A stretch of 21,452 bases of DNA from Treponema sp. Its GTDB lineage: Bacteria; Spirochaetota; Spirochaetia; Treponematales; Breznakiellaceae. The stretch spans positions 1 through 21,452 of the forward strand of contig JAISLX010000066.1 in the NCBI GenBank assembly GCA_031277045.1, given 5' to 3'. The position numbers were made by a program, and so were the translations under genes. The first letter of the stretch is position 1. Each line of letters starts with the position of its first letter. Positions 8,371-16,298 of this stretch are shown here, in pieces. The notes beneath the pieces are model-generated. The model worked only from the letters and a program-made list of their open reading frames with translations, had not been told where the DNA came from and did no database searches.

Positions 8371-9606
8371 ATGTATAACCAAGCGAAGACCGCGTACCAA
8401 AACTGGGGCGTGGATACGGAAGACGCCATTGTCCGCTGCGCCGCTATTCCCCTTTCCCTGCACTGCTGGCAGGGAGACGATGTAACGGGTTTCGAGAACC
8501 CTTCCGGCGCCCTTTCGGGGGGCATACAAGCCACGGGGAACTACCCCGGCAAGGCCCGCTGCAAGGACGACCTTTTTAAGGATTTGGAGTTCGTTTATTC
8601 CCTTATTCCCGGGAAAAAACGGCTCAACCTCCACGCCATCTACGGCATCAGCGATAAGCCCGTCAAACGGGACGAGCCGGAGATCGCCCATTTTGAACCC
8701 TGGCTTGCCTGGGCTCTGCCCCGCGGCATCGGGCTGGATTTTAACCCCACCCTTTTTTCCCACCCTATGGCGGCGGAGGGGCTTACCCTTTCCCACCCGG
8801 ACAGGAAAGTCCGGGATTTCTGGATTCGCCACGTAAAAGCCACGCGGCGCATCGCCGCGTACCTTGGTGAAAAACAGGGCAGCCCCTGCCTCCACAACAT
8901 TTGGATTCCGGACGGCCTTAAGGACGTTCCCGCCGACCGGCTTGGCCCGCGGGAACGGCTGCGGGAATCCCTGGACGAGATTTTTTCGGTAAGCTACGAC
9001 AGATCGTTCATCATCGATGTGCTGGAAAGCAAGGTTTTTGGCATCGGGCTTGAAAGCTACACCGTGGGTTCCTCGGACTTTTACCTAAGCTATGCCGCCA
9101 AGCGGGGCCTTTACCCGCTGCTTGACAACGGTCACTACCATCCCACGGAACTGGTCTCGGACAAGATATCCTCCGTGCTGTCCCTTTTTGACAAGATGGC
9201 CCTTCACGTTACCCGCCCGGTACGCTGGGATTCCGATCACGTGCCCCTTTTTGAGGATGAAATTAAGGAAATTGCCAGGGAAATTATACGCTGCCGCGGC
9301 GAGGACCGGGTTTTTATCGGCCTGGATTACTTTGACGCCAGTATTAACCGTATCGCCGCCTGGGTTACCGGGGCGCGGAACATGCAGAAAGCCCTGCTCT
9401 ACGCCCTGCTTCAGCCCCATGATGAGCTTAAAAAAATGCAGAACGCCCAGAATTTTACCAAACTCCTGGTATGGCAGGAGGAACTCAAGACGCTGCCCTT
9501 CGGCGCGGTCTGGGGGGAGTACCTGCGCCGCCAGAACTGCCCGGGGGATCGCTGGTTTTCCGCTGTTGAACAGTACGAGGCGGACGTTCTGCGGAAAAGG
9601 GCCTAG
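8371..9606 (+). CDS. rhaA: L-rhamnose isomerase
   Basis: Converts L-rhamnose to L-rhamnulose, the step before RhaB. Length 411 residues, close to the family norm near 419. GGAGG at 8361-8365 precedes the ATG. Metal-site residues can be placed by motif and by their spacing in the E. coli enzyme: E219 (VLESKVFGIGLESYTVG), D252 and H255 (LLDNGHYHPTE), H279 (ALHVTRPVRWDSDHV), D287 and D289, and D319 (IGLDYFDASINRIAAW). All seven are present, so an active two-metal isomerase is expected. Other marks are FNPTLFSHP (124-131) and CLHNIWIPDG (173-182). Transcribed with rhaB; kinase-before-isomerase order is common in rhamnose operons. Confidence 0.93.
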   Translation: MYNQAKTAYQNWGVDTEDAIVRCAAIPLSLHCWQGDDVTGFENPSGALSGGIQATGNYPGKARCKDDLFKDLEFVYSLIPGKKRLNLHAIYGISDKPVKRDEPEIAHFEPWLAWALPRGIGLDFNPTLFSHPMAAEGLTLSHPDRKVRDFWIRHVKATRRIAAYLGEKQGSPCLHNIWIPDGLKDVPADRLGPRERLRESLDEIFSVSYDRSFIIDVLESKVFGIGLESYTVGSSDFYLSYAAKRGLYPLLDNGHYHPTELVSDKISSVLSLFDKMALHVTRPVRWDSDHVPLFEDEIKEIAREIIRCRGEDRVFIGLDYFDASINRIAAWVTGARNMQKALLYALLQPHDELKKMQNAQNFTKLLVWQEELKTLPFGAVWGEYLRRQNCPGDRWFSAVEQYEADVLRKRA

Positions 9607-9612
9607 CGGTGA

Positions 9613-12190
<2,578 letters not shown>

Positions 12191-12242
12191 AGCCAATCTC
12201 AAGCCATAGTTTGGCTGGAAGCGCGCGGAATTTGGGCGGGTT

Positions 12243-12290
12243 GTTGTTCAGCGGCTGTTGTTCAAAAGCCGAGGTTTTTGTGTCGCCGCC
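12243..12290 (-). repeat. Degenerate copy of the intergenic hairpin repeat (copy B)
   Basis: GTTGTTCA occurs twice (12243-12250 and 12257-12264). The second one starts a hairpin in which AAAAGCC (12264-12270) pairs with GGTTTTT (12273-12279) with one G-T pair, and GCGGC (12251-12255) can pair with GCCGC (12285-12289), but the expected GAACAAC arm is lost. The run AGCGGCTGTTGTTCA (12250-12264) matches AGCGGCTGCTGTTCA at 18136-18150, so the two are related copies in the same orientation, opposite to copies A and C. Confidence 0.5.
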
Positions 12291-12354
12291 GGCTCTCTGA
12301 TCTTGACAGATTTGCCGAATCCAGGAGAAAAACGGGCTTTTTTCAGCTTAATTG

Positions 12355-12383
12355 TTGTATTTTTATTCAAAATAGGTTATGAT
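12355..12383 (+). promoter_or_regulatory. Candidate sigma-70 type promoter
   Basis: TTGTAT at 12355-12360 as -35 (4 of 6 to consensus) and TATGAT at 12378-12383 as -10 (5 of 6), with a 17-base spacer, in a locally AT-rich stretch. Transcription would begin near 12390 and give a leader of about 75 bases before the small ORF at 12466. It probably serves the accessory genes to the right. Confidence 0.5.
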
Positions 12384-12465
12384 TACTAAATATAGGATTT
12401 CCCCAAAAAAATCTTATAATCCGCTATTCTTAGGGGACTGGTTATGTACGCAGGGAGCCAGGGGA

Positions 12466-12627
12466 ATGTTCAATAACTACCGGCGTTCTGCCGCGTTCGG
12501 CGATTTTTTCTTGCGGCGGTTTTTTATGTTGTCCTGCGCCTCCGCCGCTCTTTTGTCTTTACCGGTTGAACCTGTACCTCCCAATGGAACTGCTTTTAGA
12601 AAAGCGGGGGGTGGGCCGGATGAGTAA
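12466..12627 (+). CDS. Possible 53-residue small exported or membrane peptide
   Basis: Unrecognised very small ORF. An ATG at 12466 is preceded by GGGAG (12453-12457) at eight bases, and a candidate promoter lies about 80 bases upstream. The peptide starts MFNNYRRSAAFGDFFLRRFF and continues with the hydrophobic run MLSCASAALLSLP, so an Arg-rich N-region followed by a signal- or anchor-like core is visible. The stop lies eight bases inside the next ORF, giving an overlap that would allow coupled translation. The frame is open back to an ATG at 12379, but that would fall within the promoter. It may be only a leader peptide, or chance; nothing identifies a function. Confidence 0.3.
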   Translation: MFNNYRRSAAFGDFFLRRFFMLSCASAALLSLPVEPVPPNGTAFRKAGGGPDE

Positions 12628-12952
12628 TTTTAAGGCAAGGCTTTATGAAGCGAGGCAGACAGATTTTATTATGCTGGGAATAATTTTCATGTTGTTTATT
12701 ATGACTTTGATAATCCGGCCTTCCCCTGAACGGAGCCGGGGAATTAACAGCAATTATGAGAATGTATATCATGAAACGGGCACAATAACGCTGCAGAACG
12801 GCGCTGCGCTGACCGTGGGGACCAGCCTTGCCATGACGGAGGTTACCGTGGAAGGCGCCGGGGGATTTAAGAAAACGAACAGGATAATTTACGGTGATGA
12901 CGGAGACCCTGGCGTTAATACGGTATTATCGGAATTCACGGAAGTTCCCTGA
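12620..12952 (+). CDS. Small single-pass membrane protein, unknown function
   Basis: 110 residues from the ATG at 12620, with a G-rich stretch (GGGGGGTGGG, about 12604-12613) as ribosome binding site; an alternative upstream ATG at 12566 has no better site. Residues 1-14 are charged, residues 16-32 (FIMLGIIFMLFIMTLII) form one clear membrane segment, and the rest is a hydrophilic, probably extracytoplasmic region rich in Thr, Gly and Val (GTITLQNGAALTVGTSLAM, TEVTVEGAGG) that looks like beta structure. I do not recognise the family. It ends just upstream of repeat element copy C and sits in a stretch with a phage-like gene, so it may be part of an acquired or decaying segment. Confidence 0.55.
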   Translation: MSNFKARLYEARQTDFIMLGIIFMLFIMTLIIRPSPERSRGINSNYENVYHETGTITLQNGAALTVGTSLAMTEVTVEGAGGFKKTNRIIYGDDGDPGVNTVLSEFTEVP

Positions 12953-12980
12953 CTGTAACATGAGGCCGGGCGGCGGCCTG

Positions 12981-12995
12981 GGCAGTAATACTGCC
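12981..12995 (+). repeat. Small perfect hairpin
   Basis: GGCAGT (12981-12986) and ACTGCC (12990-12995) around AAT, flanked on both sides by the direct repeat CGGCGGCC (about 12971-12978 and 12996-13003). GC-rich stem without a T tract, so not a classical terminator; it may end or stabilise the upstream small-gene transcript. Confidence 0.35.
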
Positions 12996-13013
12996 GGCGG
13001 CCGGGGACAAGGG

Positions 13014-13141
13014 AATAGAGTTATTCGGAAACCGGAGTTTTCGAATAACAAACCTGAAAAACAGCGAAAAGCGTGAATCTTGTCAGAAAATCCACGCTTT
13101 TTGGAGACTTGGAACCAGGCTGCGGCCGGTACACAAGTCCC
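13014..13141 (+). repeat. Composite three-hairpin repeat element, copy C
   Basis: A 128-base element with the same boundaries (AATAGAGTT to ACAAGTCCC) and the same three parts as copy A at 6796-6927. Hairpin 1: arms 13020-13032 and 13037-13049, loop CGGA, one G-T pair. Hairpin 2: 13067-13102. Hairpin 3: outer arms GG..ACTT (13103-13110, same AG bulge) and AAGTCC (13135-13140), inner stem ACC-A-GGC / GCC-GGT (13114-13120 and 13125-13130) with a different sequence from copy A. Compared with copy A, hairpin 1 pairs G6805-C6828 and A6809-T6824 become A13023-T13046 and G13027-C13042. It lies upstream of the gene starting at 13174, as copy A lies upstream of rhaB. Confidence 0.72.
13067..13102 (+). 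terminator. Terminator-like hairpin (hairpin 2 of copy C)
   Basis: AAAAGCGTG (13067-13075) pairs with CACGCTTTT (13093-13101); after one mismatch AT/AT extends the stem. The loop TTGTC-x-GA resembles that of copy A. The right arm runs into TTTTT (13098-13102), so intrinsic termination is plausible. Confidence 0.5.
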
Positions 13142-13173
13142 TTGATATCGCTCACTGTTATGGGGGAGTTCAC

Positions 13174-13779
13174 GTGAAAGCCAGGTTGTGGGTTAAGGGC
13201 AGCGTAATAGTCCGGGTTCTGGATAAGGACGGGGAGATAAAACCCCGGCCTCTTGCGGGCTGCGGACTTTTTTCCGGTAACGCCTCTGCCAAGAGGCCGT
13301 TTTTACCGGAGAGCTTCCGCCGTTTATTTCATCTTTCAGAACGGCTCATGGAAGGGCGCTTTCACCATGTCATTATACCGGAATGGGGCGTCCTGATTGC
13401 CGGCGCCCTGCTGAGTACCGAAGGCTGTGTCCAGGTGGGGACAGGAGGAACAGCGGAGAGAGTGAATGTCAGTACCCGCTGCCGGCGTCCCGCCCCCGCG
13501 GGGAGTATGCAAATTCTGGATGATGGATATCCGGCTTTGGAATGGGACGCGGGCGCCGGCGAGGATGATACGACTATTACCTACCGTGCGACCTTTCCGG
13601 CGGGTTCCTTGAACGTCGGCGGCATCAACGAGGTGTGTCTGCTCGACAGCGGCGACTCCCGCGCAGACTGCCTGGCTTACGCGCGCTTTAGTCCGGCGGT
13701 TGACGTAAACTCCGGTGATACGCTGCAGATAGTGTGGGAAATTACCGTATGTGGTGGCGGGCGTGATTTGCGGGCATGA
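13174..13779 (+). CDS. Phage-structural-like hypothetical protein
   Basis: 201 residues from a GTG start preceded by GGGGGAG (13162-13168) at five bases. The family is not firmly recognised. The C-terminal half (about residues 115-195) reads like a beta-sandwich found in phage tail or virion-associated proteins: dTTITYRATFPAGSLN, then INEVCLLDSGDS, then LAYARFSPAVDVNSGDTLQI and VWEITV, a pattern (atypical Glu-x-x-Leu-Leu, 'ara-f', 'k-sgdtl-i-W-i-v') that I associate with phage structural proteins. The N-terminal half has MKARLWVKGSVIVRVLDKDGEIK and IIPEWGVLIAGALLS. No other phage genes are adjacent, so it is either a relic or a host-adopted protein. It overlaps alternative upstream starts of the next ORF. 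Confidence 0.5.
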   Translation: MKARLWVKGSVIVRVLDKDGEIKPRPLAGCGLFSGNASAKRPFLPESFRRLFHLSERLMEGRFHHVIIPEWGVLIAGALLSTEGCVQVGTGGTAERVNVSTRCRRPAPAGSMQILDDGYPALEWDAGAGEDDTTITYRATFPAGSLNVGGINEVCLLDSGDSRADCLAYARFSPAVDVNSGDTLQIVWEITVCGGGRDLRA

Positions 13780-13819
13780 GAAAGTTTTTTCCAAACCTTT
13801 GTTTTTTGGGAAAGTTGCT

Positions 13820-15082
13820 TTGAATTCACATGAGAAAGCGGGCCGCAGACCGCCTGGATTTGACGTAAAAAAAAAGCGCGTGATCAGCACGGGGAACACA
13901 GCTTTTCTGATTGGTTTTTTTTACGCCTTTTTTGTTAACCCGGTTATTTCCGCTCAAACCTCTCTCAGGGTACTCACGGTCCCAACAGTGCGTATTTACA
14001 TTGCCCCGATGGAAAGCGGAACGCGGGAAGAGCAGAAATACCTCATGGCCCTTGTGAAAACGGAGTTTGCCAACGCCGCGTACGAGGTGGTGGATACGCT
14101 GGAAGAATCGGATTATAACGTTAGTCTGTTTGTTTCCAGCAGGGAGCCGGATCCTGCCGGGGGGCTGCCCAACACCGCTGTCTTAACCCTTTTTGACACA
14201 ATAAGCGGTCAGGAATTGGTCAGCCTGAGCCGGGACTATGACAAGGTTTCCGATATGGATACGTGGAATCCGCGTCTAATCGCCCAGGTAAGGGCGAATA
14301 CGCCTGTCATAAAAATACCTTCCGGGACGGAAGGAAGTCCGGCGTTTAGGCCGCGGTTCTACCTGGGGGCACGGGCGGGCGGTTCCCTTAACATTTCCAC
14401 ATTCCAAACTCCCGGGGAATTTAAAACTACAACTGAAAAGGTGGAGCCGTATAAGGGGGGGACAACCCAGAGCTTTGGCGGCGAGGCGGCGGTGACGGTG
14501 GAATTTCGCCCTTTCCGGTTTTTAAGCTTTCAGGCGGAAGCGGTGTTTATGTACGATGCGTTTAACGCAACGAGACGAACCCAAAACCCGGACACAAGGG
14601 AACTTGTCCAGGAAACCGGCGCTTTTCAGTCCGTGTCTCTGATGTTCCCCCTGCTCGTAAAAGTACCTGTGGAGTTGGGCAAATTTACCCTGTCTCCTTT
14701 TGCGGGGGCCTATTATGTTACGCCCCTGGGGCCGACGAATATCACGTTTAACGATTCGGCAAAGACGGCCGCTTATGGTATAGACCTGCCTCTGGGCATA
14801 AGCCTTGGGATTGACGCGGGATTGGCCCTGAAAACCGGGGAGATTTTTGCGGGCCTGCGTTTTGACCAAAATATCGGCATGACCATACCGCTGGAGGGAC
14901 AAAAAGAGCCGCGGTATTCCCGGTACAAGCTGGGGCTGTCCGTGGGTTATAAATTCTTTCTTGGGGGAAAACAGCGCGATAGTAACGCGCCGGGGACGGA
15001 AGACGGACAGCCAGAGACAGAAGGTGAACAGCCGGGGACAGAAGATGAACAGGGAGCGGAAGGGGATGAGGAAGCGGTCTAA
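13820..15082 (+). CDS. Outer-membrane beta-barrel protein with acidic C-terminal tail
   Basis: 420 residues from a TTG at 13820, chosen because GGGAAAG (13808-13814) precedes it and the product has a basic N-region (KKKR at 17-20) plus a hydrophobic core (about 28-43) ending VISA-Q, a likely signal peptide. The frame is open back to a GTG at 13751, which has no good binding site, so the start is uncertain. Residues about 46-170 form a soluble region (VRIYIAPMESGTREEQKYLM, YEVVDTLEESDYNVSLFV) of a kind seen in treponeme exported proteins. From about 177 (FYLGARAGG) to about 383 alternate polar and aromatic strands such as LSFQAEAVFMYDAF, FTLSPFAGAYYV and YKLGLSVGYKFF suggest a barrel. The last 35 or so residues are an acidic Glu/Gly/Pro repeat (GTEDGQPETEGEQPGTEDEQ). 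Function unknown. Confidence 0.65.
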   Translation: MNSHEKAGRRPPGFDVKKKRVISTGNTAFLIGFFYAFFVNPVISAQTSLRVLTVPTVRIYIAPMESGTREEQKYLMALVKTEFANAAYEVVDTLEESDYNVSLFVSSREPDPAGGLPNTAVLTLFDTISGQELVSLSRDYDKVSDMDTWNPRLIAQVRANTPVIKIPSGTEGSPAFRPRFYLGARAGGSLNISTFQTPGEFKTTTEKVEPYKGGTTQSFGGEAAVTVEFRPFRFLSFQAEAVFMYDAFNATRRTQNPDTRELVQETGAFQSVSLMFPLLVKVPVELGKFTLSPFAGAYYVTPLGPTNITFNDSAKTAAYGIDLPLGISLGIDAGLALKTGEIFAGLRFDQNIGMTIPLEGQKEPRYSRYKLGLSVGYKFFLGGKQRDSNAPGTEDGQPETEGEQPGTEDEQGAEGDEEAV

Positions 15083-15093
15083 AATCCCGCAGG

Positions 15094-15132
15094 TCCGCCT
15101 GAATTCAAGGCCCGCGGCCGGCGGATGTTTTT
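15094..15132 (+). terminator. Weak candidate intrinsic terminator
   Basis: TCCGCC (15094-15099) can pair with GGCGGA (15120-15125), enclosing GGCC/GGCC, and is followed by TGTTTTT (15126-15132). It would end the barrel-protein transcript. The long internal bulge makes it weak. Confidence 0.35.
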
Positions 15133-15186
15133 AGATGAGTGAGATGTTGTGAAAACCGTTGAGGGTTAAGCGGGGAAATTCTGAAA

Positions 15187-16092
15187 ATGGGCGAAATAAC
15201 CAGTATAATCAAGGAATTTCGGGAACTCGCGGAAATAAGCGCCGCCGATACCGCCGGGGAACTTAATGTTCCCCTGACAGAATACGAAAAATACGAAGCC
15301 GGGAATTCGGACATTCCCATCGGCGTTCTTTACCGGATGGCAGGGCGCTTCGGGGTTGATGTTGAGGCGGTGCTTACAAACAAGAAATCCCAAACAAAAA
15401 TTGCCATTGTGTGCCCGGCCGGCGGGGATATCGAAGTGATCCGTAATCCGCCCCCGGATTTGGCCGGGGACGGTAAAACCACCGGTTCTTTCGCCGGGTC
15501 TGAAAAAGAAAGCGGCCATTCGAGGGGCGATGACAAGGACGCCTCCGGAAACAAACAGAATCAGGCGGGCGGATCGGGTTACTCAAACGGGCCGCTCACT
15601 GATCCGAAGAAACGAATAATCGAATGGCAGCGGACATATTCGACAGGCATTAGTTTTTTTGACGAGCAGCACAAGGAATTTATCAGCCTAATCAACGAAC
15701 TGCATACGGCCAGGCAAATGGGCTGGAAACAGTCCCAAACGGCCTTTATGCAGGTAATTCGTTACGCGATGCGGTACTTTCAGACAGACCTTAAAAACGA
15801 GGAACAGATAATGGAGCGGGTGGGTTACCCAGAGTACAAAGCGCACAAAAGGGAACATGCCGTTTTTTTAAAGAGAATACTTGACCAGGCGATGGCCTTC
15901 AAAGAGGGCCGGAAGACCGACAGCAAGGAGTTTGTCCTGTTTCTGAGGGACTGGATTCTGTCCCATGTGTGTATCCGCGACAGAAAATTGGGTCTGTACC
16001 TTGTGAAATTAAAAAAAGAAGGGAATTTAAGCGGGATTATTATGCGCGTAAAAATGGGCGCGGACCAGCGGTTGATTATAAAACATGGTTAG
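15187..16092 (+). CDS. XRE-family helix-turn-helix fused to bacteriohemerythrin domain
   Basis: 301-residue two-domain protein. Residues 3-64 are a Cro/C1-type DNA-binding domain (IIKEFRELAEISAADTAGEL, EYEKYEAGNSDIPIGVLYRM, AGRFGVDVEAVLT) like those of XRE-cupin regulators; residues about 71-86 may be a remnant of such a cupin start. A low-complexity Gly/Ser/Lys linker covers about 88-140. Residues 147-272 are a hemerythrin domain: W147, GISFFDEQHKEF, NEEQIM, YPEYKAHKREHAVF and WILSHVCIRD. By motif spacing the diiron ligands are H162, E205, H220, H224, H260 and D265; the seventh position, normally His in HFxxEE, is D201 (DLKNEE). GGGG at 15172-15175 serves as ribosome binding site. Likely an oxygen, NO or iron-responsive cytoplasmic regulator; targets unknown. 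An about 30-residue basic extension follows the domain. Confidence 0.85.
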   Translation: MGEITSIIKEFRELAEISAADTAGELNVPLTEYEKYEAGNSDIPIGVLYRMAGRFGVDVEAVLTNKKSQTKIAIVCPAGGDIEVIRNPPPDLAGDGKTTGSFAGSEKESGHSRGDDKDASGNKQNQAGGSGYSNGPLTDPKKRIIEWQRTYSTGISFFDEQHKEFISLINELHTARQMGWKQSQTAFMQVIRYAMRYFQTDLKNEEQIMERVGYPEYKAHKREHAVFLKRILDQAMAFKEGRKTDSKEFVLFLRDWILSHVCIRDRKLGLYLVKLKKEGNLSGIIMRVKMGADQRLIIKHG

Positions 16093-16111
16093 ATGAGCTA
16101 AATCTAAGAAA

Positions 16112-16142
16112 GCTGTTCCAAAAACTGAAGTTTTGGAACAGC
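16112..16142 (+). repeat. Intergenic hairpin of the repeat family (E1)
   Basis: Arm GCTGTTCCAAAA (16112-16123) pairs with TTTTGGAACAGC (16131-16142), with C-G closing the TGAA loop and one bulged A. It lies between the convergent hemerythrin-regulator and cyclase genes. No T tract follows. The read-out on the opposite strand has the TTCA loop of copy A hairpin 1. Confidence 0.6.
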
Positions 16143-16210
16143 CTCAGATCTGAAAAAATGAGCCTCCGCGAAGCAAGCTCCGGGGTATTAAACCAGACTT
16201 TGCGAATAAG

Positions 16211-16241
16211 GCGCTTCCAAAATATCAAATTTTGGAAGCGC
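16211..16241 (+). repeat. Intergenic hairpin of the repeat family (E2)
   Basis: Perfect 13-base arms GCGCTTCCAAAAT (16211-16223) and ATTTTGGAAGCGC (16229-16241), five-base loop. Shares the TTCCAAAA/TTTTGGAA core with E1 although the outer pairs differ. Confidence 0.6.
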
Positions 16242-16248
16242 GGCCCGT

Positions 16249-16285
16249 AAAAAACAGCGGCGCCGGGGTTGAACACGGGGCGCCG
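16249..16285 (-). terminator. Intrinsic terminator of the cyclase gene
   Basis: Read on the minus strand: CGGCGCC, a 14-base loop, GGCGCCG (stem 16258-16264 with 16279-16285), then CTG and six T (16249-16254 are AAAAAA on the plus strand). It begins 14 bases after the end of the cyclase gene. Confidence 0.7.
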
Positions 16286-16298
16286 TAATATCAGGCGG

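Larger units (their letters stand above)
12191..12465. other. Intergenic region, AT-rich in its right half
   Basis: About 275 bases without a convincing gene. It holds AGCCAA (12191-12196) facing TTGGCT (12211-12216), a degenerate copy of the repeat hairpin (12243-12290), and a candidate promoter (12355-12383). From about 12335 to 12430 the base composition becomes distinctly AT-rich compared with the surrounding GC-rich genes, consistent with a promoter region or with the edge of acquired DNA. Confidence 0.6.

Noticed and set aside
12191..12216. AGCCAA/TTGGCT inverted repeat as terminator of the HEAT gene
   Set aside because: Only six pairs, 14-base loop and no T tract.
12303..12308. TTGACA as a -35 box
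   Set aside because: At 17 bases spacing the -10 position reads AGAAAA, a poor match; the pair at 12355/12378 is better.
13336..13899. 187-residue minus-strand frame opposite the phage-like gene
   Set aside because: The plus-strand gene has a better start and a signature of its own; the minus product shows nothing recognisable.
16160..16183. GAGC/GCTC inverted repeat between E1 and E2
   Set aside because: Very short stem with mismatches; not distinguishable from chance.
15969..16250. 93-residue plus-strand frame running through hairpins E1 and E2
   Set aside because: Its 3' half is made of the palindromic repeats read through, and its 5' half overlaps the hemerythrin domain; no ribosome binding site.
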